From positions 124,001 through 188,000 of the forward strand of contig CAVRIR010000002.1 of NCBI GenBank assembly GCA_963721305.1: a stretch of DNA of 64,000 nucleotides, given 5' to 3'. A program made the translations under genes and the position numbers. The stretch comes from DATAES01 sp963721305 (GTDB lineage Bacteria > Actinomycetota > Acidimicrobiia > Acidimicrobiales > JACDCH01). Shown here piece after piece: positions 1-8,847 of the stretch. Every line of letters begins with the position of its first letter. The first letter of the stretch is position 1. The notes beneath the pieces are model-generated. The model worked only from the letters and a program-made list of their open reading frames with translations. It made no database searches and had not been told where the DNA came from.

Positions 1-2284
1 GAGCAGCGGCGCGTGCCGTCGATGCAGTGTCTCCTCATGGCGCGAGAACCGCATCGGGATCGTGCTGTAACGAGATCGTCCCATGACGGGATGCTCCAGT
101 TCTTCGAAGAAGTTGCGGAACTCGAACGGCGCGAGGTTCGGCTGGAGATGCGGCAACATCACCTTGCCCACAGGAACACCGGCGTCCCACAGGGAGTCGA
201 CGATGTCGTCGGCTGACCGCTCACGGCACCATTCCTCGAGGAAGCCGTCGATCCGGTCCTGCTCTTCCCGCCTTGCTGCCGCGGTCGCGAAGGACGGATC
301 CTCCGCCCACTCCGTCCGGCCGACGGCGCGACACAGCGACGCTCCACTGCTCGTCGGTTGCTACCGCGATCGCGACCCAGGAGTCGTCGCGGCCGTAGTC
401 GTCGGGACCCGCCGCTTGGTAGAGGTTCTGCGGGGCGGCGCAGGGCCCCCGGTTGCCGTCGCGCTCGAGCAGCGCGCCGTAAGCGGAGTGCTCGATCACC
501 TGCTCGGCCGCGACGTTGAGCGCGGCGTCGACCATCGCCGCCTCGACGAGACAACCTTCGCCGGTCCTGTCTCGGTGCTCGAGCGCCAGCAACAACCCGA
601 CGAGCGCGTGCAGACCCGCGTTCGGATCGCCGACGCAGTACGGCTCGATGGGCAGCAGGTCCGGATGGCCCGTCAGCCACGTGAGTCCCGACGCGTCCTC
701 GATCACGAACGCAAACGCCGCGAGTTCGCGCCATGGACCGTCGAGCCCGAACCCGGGCATCCGCACCATCACGAGATCGGGCCGCGACTCCCGAAGCGAC
801 GCGTAGTCCAGACCGACCTGGTCGAGCACGCGGGGCGTGTAGTTCTCGACCACCACGTCACAGGTCGTCACGAAGCGACGCACGAGATCGGCACCGTGCG
901 GGTTGGTGAAGTCGATCGTGAGGCTCTTCTTGTTCGAGTTGAGCGCGGCGAAGATCGGGCCGCGCTCCCAGAACCGATCTGTCGTCTGTGGCACGCCGCC
1001 GACGAGACGGGCGCCATCGGGGCGAGCGGCGGACTCGAGGTGGATCACTTCCGCGCCGAGCAGTCCCAGCATGTGCCCGACGAACGGACCGGCCCAGTAG
1101 CCCGTCATGTCGAGAACGCGGAGGCCGGCGAACGGCCGCGCGTCATCTACGGGCCGAGCGCGCCGCTGACCCGGCTCTGCGACCGCCGTGCGCGTCATCC
1201 GGTACGGCGGGCCGGGGTTGACCGCTCCGTCACGGGGATTGGTCACGAAGGTGGCCCGCTCGCGGAAGTGCGTGAACGTCGTCGCATTGGCGCCGTTCAC
1301 GATCGGGGCGTTGGGGATGCGGAACGCAGACGCCAAGTCGAGCACGTCGTCGACGGTGTGCTCGGCGACCCAGGCCTCGATCGTCGGTGCCAGCGCGGTC
1401 CGCTCGAGGAACAGCGACTGGTCCTCCATCCACTCCGGATGCCCGACCATGGCGCAGAAGTCCAACCACTGCTGCCCGGTACCGACGCCCAGCCCGACCA
1501 TGCCGTCGCTGGCGGCCGCCACGCCGGGCGTCGGGACGAAGCGGCGCTTGCGCATCGGGCGCCCGAACTGATCGTGGTACGTGACCGGGTAGTAGGTCAG
1601 GCACATCGCCATCGCTTCGAGCATCGAGACGTCGACGAGCTCGCCGCCTCGATCAGCACCCGAGCGGCGACTCGACGCGAGCGTGCCGATCGCCGCGAAC
1701 GCGCCGGTGATCCACTCGCCGATCTGACCGGCGACGTACACGGGCGCGCGGTCTGGTGTGCCCCGTCCGAGGCCGACGACCGCGCCCGACCAGGCCTGCA
1801 ACGTGAACTCGGTGGCCGGCTTGTCGGACCAAGGGCCCTCGAGCCCGAACGGAGTGATCGAGGTGACGGTGAGGTGCGGATGGTCGCGCCGGATGTCGTG
1901 GGGCGTGAACGGCGAGGCTTCCGCGACCGCGGAGCCCTTCGACCACACGACGGCGTTCGCGGACGCGAGCAGATCGTGCAACGACGCGACGTCGTCGTCC
2001 TGAGTGTGATCGACCGCGAGCGTCTGCTTCGCGACGTGCAGGAAGTTGAACAGCGCGCCGTCCGACCCGGACGGAATGGCCGCGCCGGAGCTGGACCACC
2101 CACGCAGCGGATCGCCGCCTGGCGACTCGACCTTCGTGACGTCGGCGCCGCCGTCCGCGAGCAGCTTCGTGCAGTACGAGCCCGCGATCCACGTCGAGAG
2201 ATCGACGACGCGGAAACCGTCGAGTGCCGGCGAGGCGGTCAATCCGTTTCGGGCTTCCGGCGACCGGACCGGCTCAGCCGCCAC
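1..2284 (-). CDS. Tandem-domain CaiB/BaiF (family III) CoA-transferase, frameshifted and cut by the window edge
   Basis: Transfers CoA between carboxylic acids, probably activating a catabolic acid. Two family III halves are visible. The first opens with DGFRVVDLSTWIAGSY near residue 22, and the second with GLRVLDMTGYWAGPFVGHML near residue 390. Both carry the Rossmann-type start and a later GxGLxGPW-type segment. The frame breaks near 325-345, after ATDEQWSVA. The conserved C-terminus (EEWCRERSADDIVDSLWDAG, then GVPVGKVMLPH) continues in another frame down to base 1 and off the window. The GTG at 2284 is one possible start. A TTG at 2242 that overlaps the upstream stop as TTGA would fit the operon's usual 4-base overlaps and a normal family N-terminus. 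It is the last visible gene of the operon that begins at 6761. Confidence 0.85.
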
Positions 2285-3210
2285 TCAGGCGGGAACTGGC
2301 TGTCGTTGTCCTTCACCGCAGTGTTCAACCCGGAGTCCATCGTCTCGTTGCTGAGCGTCGCGAGCCGGCCGTCCTCATCGGCTCTGAGAACGCCGCCCAT
2401 CGATTCGAGCCACGCGCTGAGCAGGCTGCCCATGTACTCGCCTTGGTGCTGCTTCATCACCTCGAAGAACACCTTCTGCATGAAGACGGTGTCGGTCGGG
2501 CGCGTACGCGCGCACGCGAGCGCGTACTTCTCGGTCTCGGCTTCGAGGTCGTCGCGTGGCACGACGCTGTTGACGAAGTTGCACTCGTACATCTGCTGCG
2601 CAGTGAAAGGTCGTCCGGTGAAGACCATCTCTTGGAACTTGCGCATCCCCATCATCATCGCCCACTGCCACATGCGCGGCGCATAGCCGACGTAGCGGAA
2701 CGCGGGGTGCCCGAACAGCGCGTCGTCGGACGAGACGATCAGGTCCGCGTCGGCCGCTTGGTAGAAGTGCCAGCCGTAGCAGTAGCCCTTGACCTCGAGG
2801 ATGCTGATCTTCTTGAAGTCCTGGAGCGTGCGGCATCCCGACCGGGTGTTGCCGTACCAGTGCAGCAGCGACGCGCCGGCGCGGTACGAGCGTCCGCTCG
2901 GCATCGTGACGTCGTCTTCTTCCGTCAGCCCGAACTCCTCCTGCAGCGCGACGCCGGCCTCGCGCTTCGCCATGAGCTCGTCGAGGTCGGCCCCGGTGCC
3001 GAGATGGTCGCCGACACCGCGCACGACGAGCACCTTGACGTCGTCGTCGATGCTCGCCTTGAACAGCAGATCCGCGTACCGGCGACGGGCGCCGATCGTC
3101 GGAATGTTGAGCTGATCCGGACGATTCAACGTGATCGTCGCGATGCGAGTGCGCGGATCCTTCTCGTAGAGGATGATCTCTTCGGGCGGTGGGACATCGA
3201 CGTCGGTCAC
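2239..3210 (-). CDS. Enoyl-CoA hydratase/isomerase family protein
   Basis: Crotonase-fold protein of 323 residues. The core begins RIATITLNRPDQLN, with a DHLGTGADLDELM segment where the first oxyanion-hole loop should be. It later has VKGYCYGWHFYQAADADLIV and the DALFGHPAFRYVG region. The GTG start at 3210 is chosen because AAGGAG lies nine bases upstream and the start overlaps the preceding gene's stop (GTGA). The region between the two crotonase motifs is longer than usual (about residues 80-120), so substrate specificity cannot be assigned. It sits between an M24 protein and a CoA-transferase, which suggests beta-oxidation-like processing of an unusual acyl-CoA. Confidence 0.85.
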   Translation of the reverse strand: MTDVDVPPPEEIILYEKDPRTRIATITLNRPDQLNIPTIGARRRYADLLFKASIDDDVKVLVVRGVGDHLGTGADLDELMAKREAGVALQEEFGLTEEDDVTMPSGRSYRAGASLLHWYGNTRSGCRTLQDFKKISILEVKGYCYGWHFYQAADADLIVSSDDALFGHPAFRYVGYAPRMWQWAMMMGMRKFQEMVFTGRPFTAQQMYECNFVNSVVPRDDLEAETEKYALACARTRPTDTVFMQKVFFEVMKQHQGEYMGSLLSAWLESMGGVLRADEDGRLATLSNETMDSGLNTAVKDNDSQFPPEWRLSRSGRRKPETD

Positions 3211-4346
3211 GTGATCGGACTCCTTGCATCGCGGAACGGCTTCGTCGACAGAAGCTGCGGGCCGGCGTCGGTGACGACCACGGGCTCGTGGCCGTAGACC
3301 GCACCCACCCCTTGCTTCCACACATATGCGGTCAGGGCGAACACCATGCCCGCCTCGAACCGCTGCTCGGCTGCCGTGCGCCGGAGCGCGTCCGTCACGA
3401 GCGGAACGTCGAACCCGAGACCGAGTCCCCGAGCGATCGGCATCGGCGCGGCCGGAACTCCCGCGGCGTCGTACGCGTCCAGGAGATCGGACAGCGGCGC
3501 GCCCGGACGGCAGGCGCCGAGCAGCCGATCCCACAGGTCGTCCCACTGGCCGAGGAGGTCGGCGCCGACCACGTCGACGCCGTCGATCGCGACCGTGCGG
3601 CCGACCTCGCCGAGGTAGCCCTCATCGATGACTCCGGCGTCGAACGCCACGAGATCGGTCGGCGCGATCGGCACGTCGCGGCTCGAACGCTGCCATGGCT
3701 GCTCGCGCGACGTGATCCACACGATGTCTTGTGTCGTCGGTGTGGTGACGCCGGCCGCGGCCATCGCCTCCATGAACACGCCGGTGAGTTGGCGTTCGGT
3801 GACGCCCGGAACCAGCGCGGCCTCGGCCGCGGCGAGCGCGCACTCGGCGATGCGCACCGATGCTCGGATCGCGTCGATCTCGTCCGACGTCTTCACCTGC
3901 CGAACGCGGCGCATGAGCGCGTCGCCGTCCACGATCGTCGCCGACGGGAACGACTTCGCCAGCAGGGGCGCCGACGACGGGGTGAGACCGTCGGTCGCGA
4001 CGGTCGTCGCGGTCGCCGCACCCTCGATGTTCTGGAGGACCTTCAGGAAGTTCATCGAGTTGAACGAGATCCCGTAGAGGTTCTCGTGCGGGATGTCCGC
4101 GGGAACACCTTCGTCCCACGTGCTCAACAGATGGACGGCGCCGCTCGACCGCACGAGCACACAGCCGGGACCGAACGCCCGAGACCCCGCGGTCCACAGC
4201 CGGCGCGCACCGGAGACGTAGCGAGCGTTCGCTTCCCGTCCGACGATCAAGATGTCGATGCCGTCGGCTTCCATCTCGGCGAGGACGCGCGCTCGACGCG
4301 CCACCCGCAGCGCTTCGTCGTCCGGACGAACCTCAGTCGCTGTCAC
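3207..4346 (-). CDS. M24 (creatinase/Xaa-Pro peptidase) family protein with a degenerate metal site
   Basis: This is 379 residues with the creatinase N-terminal domain (about 15-140) and the pita-bread M24 domain (about 155-370). Aligned by eye with its neighbour at 4354-5583, it keeps D236 (VAFDAGVID) and E354. The second metal Asp is Glu247 (YLGEVGRT), the metal His is Arg306 (IARGLGLGFD), and a metal Glu is Thr339 (VFALTAYVW). It may therefore be a non-peptidase such as a creatinase-like hydrolase, which does not need metals, or a dead partner of the adjacent protein. The GTG start at 4346 follows a GAGGA Shine-Dalgarno. It lies seven bases after the upstream gene and overlaps the enoyl-CoA hydratase start. 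Confidence 0.85.
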   Translation of the reverse strand: MTATEVRPDDEALRVARRARVLAEMEADGIDILIVGREANARYVSGARRLWTAGSRAFGPGCVLVRSSGAVHLLSTWDEGVPADIPHENLYGISFNSMNFLKVLQNIEGAATATTVATDGLTPSSAPLLAKSFPSATIVDGDALMRRVRQVKTSDEIDAIRASVRIAECALAAAEAALVPGVTERQLTGVFMEAMAAAGVTTPTTQDIVWITSREQPWQRSSRDVPIAPTDLVAFDAGVIDEGYLGEVGRTVAIDGVDVVGADLLGQWDDLWDRLLGACRPGAPLSDLLDAYDAAGVPAAPMPIARGLGLGFDVPLVTDALRRTAAEQRFEAGMVFALTAYVWKQGVGAVYGHEPVVVTDAGPQLLSTKPFRDARSPIT

Positions 4347-4353
4347 TGCATCC

Positions 4354-5583
4354 TCAGAACGGGTCGTAGGGGTAGTCGGTCATGGGCTCCCAGCCGTCCT
4401 CGGTGATGAGGAGCACCTCTTCGGACCGGTAGCCCGCGGCCCCGTCGTCCCAGACGATCGGCTCGAGAACGAGGACCATGCCCGCTTGGAGCACGAGCGA
4501 CGCATCGAAGGCCTCACCGATGTCACTGCCCACGTAGGGCATCTCCGCGCTGTCGATGCCGAGGCCGTGGCCCAGGTAGAAGTGCGGCATCCAGGGCTTC
4601 TGCCCGCCGGCCGTGGCCGTGGCGGCAGCAGTCAGGTCGGCTGCCGTCGCCCCTGCCCGAGTGACATCGAGGACCGCGTCCATGATCGCTCGCCACTGGT
4701 CGAACTGCGCGCGCTGGCGTGCGTCGGGCTCACGGCCGACGATCCAGGTGCGGCCGAAGTCCGAATGGAAACCGGCGTAGCTGATGCCGGTGTCGACCCA
4801 GAGGACGTCGCCTTCGGCCAGCTCCCGCTCTGTCGTCAACAGTGGGCACGCGAGATCGCCGGTGGTCGTCCAAGGGCCGTCCTCCATCCGCGCCGGCATC
4901 AATTGCCAGATCGGATCGAGGATGTTGGCGTCGGCACCCGTCTCGAAGATCGTGCGCAAGAAGGTGGCGGTGAGATCGATCTGGCGAACTCCGGGCGCGA
5001 GTCGCCCTTGCACGTCAGCGATCGCCCGCTCGGTGATGCGCAACGCCTCACGCATGCATGCCAGCTCGTCGGGGGTCTTGACGAGCTTCGCCCGGCTGAT
5101 CACCTTGCCGCTGTCGGCGGGCGCGTCCTGCGCGAACAGGATCGAACGCTCGCGGCGCATCGCGTGCGTCCACTCATCGATCGCGACCACGGCGCCCTCG
5201 GGCGCGAGGACGGCCAACTGAGACGCGAACTGCTGCACGCCTTCGTCGAAGTCGAGGTACACCGGTCCGTGCACGTGGTCAGCCGGAAGCACGTGACGAA
5301 GACGATCGTCCTGCTGCATGTGCGTGAACAGGTGCGGTGTCTCGTCGTCGGCGAGAACGACCGCGACCGGCTGCTCGAAGTTCGCACGCCCCGAGTCGCC
5401 CAATGGCCAGATCGCGCCGGTCGCGTAGACGACGTTGGTATTGCCCATCAGAACGAGCGCGTCGAGGCCCTGCTCACGCATGACGCCGCGGATGCGTTCG
5501 ATCCGATCGCGCTGCATGCGATCGCGATCGGCGTTCGCCGGGAAGTGCGTCGGCGGCGCTTCGGTCATCAGCCCTGCGGACAT
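4354..5583 (-). CDS. M24 family metallopeptidase (Xaa-Pro aminopeptidase-like), intact metal site
   Basis: The protein is 409 residues: creatinase N-terminal domain about 25-165, catalytic domain about 170-400. All five dinuclear metal ligands of the M24 fold are visible: D264 and D275 (LWVDTGISYAGFHSDFGRT), H339 (YLGHGLGID), E374 (LVLEPIVWDDG) and E388/E389 (YRSEEVLLIT). It probably cleaves an N-terminal amino acid or an amide next to proline or a proline-like group. In a catabolic operon it may act on a small-molecule amide. The ATG at 5583 overlaps the upstream stop by one base (TGATG). It is paired with a degenerate paralogue immediately downstream. Confidence 0.9.
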   Translation of the reverse strand: MSAGLMTEAPPTHFPANADRDRMQRDRIERIRGVMREQGLDALVLMGNTNVVYATGAIWPLGDSGRANFEQPVAVVLADDETPHLFTHMQQDDRLRHVLPADHVHGPVYLDFDEGVQQFASQLAVLAPEGAVVAIDEWTHAMRRERSILFAQDAPADSGKVISRAKLVKTPDELACMREALRITERAIADVQGRLAPGVRQIDLTATFLRTIFETGADANILDPIWQLMPARMEDGPWTTTGDLACPLLTTERELAEGDVLWVDTGISYAGFHSDFGRTWIVGREPDARQRAQFDQWRAIMDAVLDVTRAGATAADLTAAATATAGGQKPWMPHFYLGHGLGIDSAEMPYVGSDIGEAFDASLVLQAGMVLVLEPIVWDDGAAGYRSEEVLLITEDGWEPMTDYPYDPF

Positions 5584-6761
5584 CAGCTCACCGGTCCCAG
5601 GCCGAGGTAGCGCCTGATGTTGCCCCCGACCACAGCGGCGGCCGCTTCCGGACCGACCGCGCTGACGACCGACGCGAGCGACTTGTCGGTGTAGCCGTAC
5701 GTGCTCTCGTTGTGCGGGAAGTCCGTCGACCACATCACCCGCTCGATCCCGATGCGATCGACGAGCTCGAGCCCGAGAGGGTCGACCACGAAGGACGCGC
5801 ACATGTGGTTGTCCCAGTAGTACTGCGGACCGTGCTGCAGCTCGAGGTTGTTCAGGTGACGGAAGGACGCCGCGATGTGCTCCGCGTCCTGGATCGCCGA
5901 AGGCACCCAGTTGATGCCGCCCTCGAACCAGCCGACCTGCAGGCCCGGATGGCGGTCGAGGATGCCACCGAGGATGTACTTGCCGAACATGTCGCGGAAC
6001 GGCGCCACGTTCTGGAGCATGCCGATGCCGACCGGATTGAACTGGTTCGGCGTCGCGGGCGGGCTCTCGCCGATGTGGTGCGAGACGGGGATCTGCGCGT
6101 CTTCGATCGCCTCCCACACGCCATCCATCGCGGTGCTCGCGATGTCGATCGGCACCTTGTCCTCGTTCTTCCCGGGCGCCAGCGGCATCAGGAAGGTCTT
6201 CAAACCCAGGGCCTTGAGCTCGTCGACCGTGCGGCGCGTGCCGGCTGCGTCCCACCAGTTGATGAGACCGACGCCGAGGATGCGGCCGTTGGACCGCTCC
6301 TGCACATCAGCGATGTGTTCGTTGTAGAGGCGGAAGCAGCGCTCACGGACCTCGCGGTCGGGCCAGCCGAAGAGTGCGAGCACCGAGTTCGGGAAGGCGA
6401 GCTCTCGGGACACGCCTTCGGAGTCGAGCGCCGCGAGCCGCGCGTCGACGTCGCCCGTGTGTGACCCCGACAACGGGTCGTACTGCGTGAGCACCTCGAT
6501 GAACTCGCGCACGAGGACGGACTTGCCGTCCATGCCGATCACCCAGCCGCCGTCGACGTTCATGACGCGCGGCGCGCGGTCCTTCATGTCGTCGGGAAAG
6601 CCCTCGTAGAAGACGTCCTCCGCGAGCGAGATGTGGTCGTCGGCCGAGAACACCTCGGTGCCTGCAGGCAGCCCGCTGTCGGCCGACGATCCAGGATGTC
6701 GATCCTTCGGGGCGCCCAAGCCGTCGCGTGGATACGTCAGCGTGGTCGAGTTGCCGGCCAT
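5583..6761 (-). CDS. Amidohydrolase-2 family TIM-barrel hydrolase/decarboxylase
   Basis: This is 392 residues of the metal-dependent amidohydrolase-2 family. The N-terminal metal motif appears as FSADDHISLAEDV (about 38-50), a variant of the usual HxH. The mid-barrel His segment is PVSHHIGESPP, and the late Asp is MWSTDFPHNEST near residue 345. Family members hydrolyse amides or lactones, or decarboxylate aromatic acids. The substrate cannot be told. It is the first gene of the minus-strand operon running to base 1. The start follows a GAGGTAGGGGGA Shine-Dalgarno. The gene is divergent from a KstD-like dehydrogenase across a 150-base region with an inverted repeat. Confidence 0.88.
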   Translation of the reverse strand: MAGNSTTLTYPRDGLGAPKDRHPGSSADSGLPAGTEVFSADDHISLAEDVFYEGFPDDMKDRAPRVMNVDGGWVIGMDGKSVLVREFIEVLTQYDPLSGSHTGDVDARLAALDSEGVSRELAFPNSVLALFGWPDREVRERCFRLYNEHIADVQERSNGRILGVGLINWWDAAGTRRTVDELKALGLKTFLMPLAPGKNEDKVPIDIASTAMDGVWEAIEDAQIPVSHHIGESPPATPNQFNPVGIGMLQNVAPFRDMFGKYILGGILDRHPGLQVGWFEGGINWVPSAIQDAEHIAASFRHLNNLELQHGPQYYWDNHMCASFVVDPLGLELVDRIGIERVMWSTDFPHNESTYGYTDKSLASVVSAVGPEAAAAVVGGNIRRYLGLGPVS

Positions 6762-6863
6762 GTTCCCCCTACCTCGTCTGCGCGGTGCCGCACATTACTT
6801 CGGCTTCGTAGCAATCGTCAACGGCGCGCTCGCCTGGCCACCGCCCGACCAGTGTTTGCTACG

Positions 6864-6883
6864 TTACTTCGACACTGAAGTAA
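6864..6883. promoter_or_regulatory. Perfect inverted repeat, candidate operator
   Basis: TTACTTC and GAAGTAA flank a six-base spacer in the gap between the divergent amidohydrolase (start 6761) and flavoprotein (start 6912). A lone TTACTTC half-site lies at 6795-6801. The palindrome ends 28 bases before the flavoprotein ATG, which suits a repressor operator. Which regulator binds is unknown; a TetR or GntR protein is likely from context. Confidence 0.6.
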
Positions 6884-6911
6884 ATGTCCCGGGGGTGAGG
6901 AAGGGCGTGAC

Positions 6912-8594
6912 ATGACCACGTGGGACTCCACCGTCGACTTCGTCATCGCCGGATCCGGTGGCGGAGGCATGGTCGCCGCGCTCGCGGCGGCGGACGTAGG
7001 CGCGAGCGCGCTCGTGCTCGAGAAGCAGGCGCTCGTCGGCGGATCGAGCGCGATGTCCGGCGGCATCGTGTGGATACCGAACAACCCGGTGATGCGCGAG
7101 GACGGCGTCGCGGACTCGTACGAGGACGCGATGGCCCACTTCGATGCCGTCGTCGGTGACGTCGGGCCGGCTTCGTCGTTCGAGCGGCGCCACGCGTTCG
7201 TGACCATCGGTCCGGAGATGGTCTCGTTCCTGCAGGAGCGCGGTGTTTGCTTCGAGCACTGCGCCGGCTACAGCGACTACTACTCGAACATGAAGGGCGG
7301 CCACGACATCGGCCGTGGCATCGAGCCGATCCCCTTCGACGGACGCGTGCTCGGCGACTGGTTGCCCAAGGTGCAACCCGGGCTGGCGCAGAGCCTGGGA
7401 CTGTCAGTCAAGACGAACGAGGCGCGCTCGCTCTCCCACTACAACCGCAGCGTCCGAGCCTTCACCACGTCGGCGCGCGTGGTCATCCGTACATACGCCG
7501 CTCGTGTACGCGGGCAGGCGTTGCTCACGAACGGTGCGTCGCTGATGGCGCAGATGCTCCAGATCGCATTGGCGGATCAGACGCCGATCTGGACGGAGGC
7601 ACCCCTCGACGATCTGGTCGTCGAAGAGGGCGTGGTTGTCGGTGTTCGCACGGTGCGCGACGGCGCCCCCGTGTTCGTGCGTGCCCGTCACGGCGTGCTG
7701 CTGTCGGCCGGCGGGTTCGCCCACAACCGAGAGATGCGAGAGACGTACGGCGGCGACCAACCGAACCGGGCGCGGTGGTCGATCGCCAACCCCGGCGACA
7801 CGGGCGAAGCGATCGCGACGGCGATGCGCCTCGGCGCCAAGACCGACCTGATGGACGAGGCATGGTGGTTGCCGTCCCCGCGAACCGGCCGGTTCGGCCA
7901 GTCGACGCTCGACCAGGCGCGCCAGCGTCCTCGCACGATCTACGTCGACGCCGCAGGAAAGCGGTTCGTCAACGAGTCGAACTCGTACATGGAAGTGGGC
8001 AAGGCGATGTACGAGCGTGACAAGACGAGTCGCGCCGTGCCGTGCTGGTTGATCTTCGACGACCGCTACCGCAAGCGCTACGCGCACTTGCGTTCGAGCC
8101 CCGGCCGCTTCCCTCGCAAGCTGCTCCAGAGCGGCATGCTGAAGCAGGCCTGGACACTCGACGACCTCGCCCGCATGTGCGGCATCGACGACGCCGGCCT
8201 GCGCGAGACGATCGAGCACTTCAACGAGTACGCCAAACGGGGTCTCGACCCCGAGTACGGGCGGGGCGAGTCGGCGTACAACCGTGCGCTCGGTGATCCG
8301 AACCACAACGTGCATCCGTGCCTGGGACCGATCGAGGAAGCGCCGTTCTACGCAGTCGAGGTCGTGCCGGGCGACATCGGGACGTGCGGTGGGCTTCTCA
8401 CCGACGAACACGCGCGGGTGCTCGATCAGGACGACCGCCCGATTGCTGGTCTGTATGCAACGGGCAACACCACGGCCACCGTGATGGGGCGGCACTACCT
8501 CGGACCGGGCGCCAGCATCGCCAACAGCATGGTGTTCGGCTACATCGCGGCGCGCCACGCCGCGGCTGCGGGGTCGGGCCGCGACGGCACGTGA
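6912..8594 (+). CDS. FAD-dependent dehydrogenase of the 3-ketosteroid delta-1-dehydrogenase/fumarate reductase family
   Basis: This is 560 residues. The dinucleotide-binding motif is VIAGSGGGGMVAALAAADVG (about 12-31), followed by LEKQALVGGSSAMSGGIVWI and PNNP, the pattern of KstD-type enzymes. The C-terminal FAD contact region reads LYATGNTTATVMGRHYLGPG and ASIANSMVFGYIAARHAA. KstD enzymes remove two hydrogens from the A ring of 3-ketosteroids, but related flavoproteins use other cyclic ketones. The neighbours (P450, ferredoxin, dioxygenase, CoA-transferase) fit degradation of a terpenoid or steroid-like compound. The ATG is preceded by GAGGAAGGG. KstD identity is by family resemblance only. 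Confidence 0.88.
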   Translation: MTTWDSTVDFVIAGSGGGGMVAALAAADVGASALVLEKQALVGGSSAMSGGIVWIPNNPVMREDGVADSYEDAMAHFDAVVGDVGPASSFERRHAFVTIGPEMVSFLQERGVCFEHCAGYSDYYSNMKGGHDIGRGIEPIPFDGRVLGDWLPKVQPGLAQSLGLSVKTNEARSLSHYNRSVRAFTTSARVVIRTYAARVRGQALLTNGASLMAQMLQIALADQTPIWTEAPLDDLVVEEGVVVGVRTVRDGAPVFVRARHGVLLSAGGFAHNREMRETYGGDQPNRARWSIANPGDTGEAIATAMRLGAKTDLMDEAWWLPSPRTGRFGQSTLDQARQRPRTIYVDAAGKRFVNESNSYMEVGKAMYERDKTSRAVPCWLIFDDRYRKRYAHLRSSPGRFPRKLLQSGMLKQAWTLDDLARMCGIDDAGLRETIEHFNEYAKRGLDPEYGRGESAYNRALGDPNHNVHPCLGPIEEAPFYAVEVVPGDIGTCGGLLTDEHARVLDQDDRPIAGLYATGNTTATVMGRHYLGPGASIANSMVFGYIAARHAAAAGSGRDGT

Positions 8595-8599
8595 CGCGA

Positions 8600-8809
8600 T
8601 CAGGTCACCGGTTGACCATCGCGCCGAACGCTGATGGCGCGCGACGGGCACCGGCGCGCCGCGGTCAGGATGTCATCCTCCGACGCGGCCGACGGATCGA
8701 CGACCACGGCAACGTCGTGGTCGTCGAGTTCGAACGTGCCGGCGGCGAGGAAGACGCAGTTGCCCGAGCCGATGCAAACGTCGCGGTCGATCTCGATCTC
8801 GATGGCCAC
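8600..8809 (-). CDS. 3Fe-4S ferredoxin, P450-associated
   Basis: This 69-residue electron carrier has C12, C18 and C54-P55 (CIGSGNC and RRCPSRAI). A non-cysteine sits at the position of the usual fourth ligand. That pattern is typical of the one-cluster [3Fe-4S] ferredoxins that feed bacterial P450s. Such genes usually lie beside and co-directional with the P450. Here it is on the opposite strand, divergent from the P450 that starts 38 bases away and convergent with the flavoprotein. No dedicated ferredoxin reductase is present in the cluster. Confidence 0.9.
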   Translation of the reverse strand: MAIEIEIDRDVCIGSGNCVFLAAGTFELDDHDVAVVVDPSAASEDDILTAARRCPSRAISVRRDGQPVT

Positions 8810-8847
8810 GCGACGATCGTACGACGACGCTGCAACAGGGAACGAGG

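Noticed and set aside
83..2686. 867-codon plus-strand open frame
   Set aside because: It is antisense to the CoA-transferase and hydratase, which have clear family motifs. Its translation is Arg/Val/Asp-rich, low in conserved motifs, and typical of a high-GC shadow.
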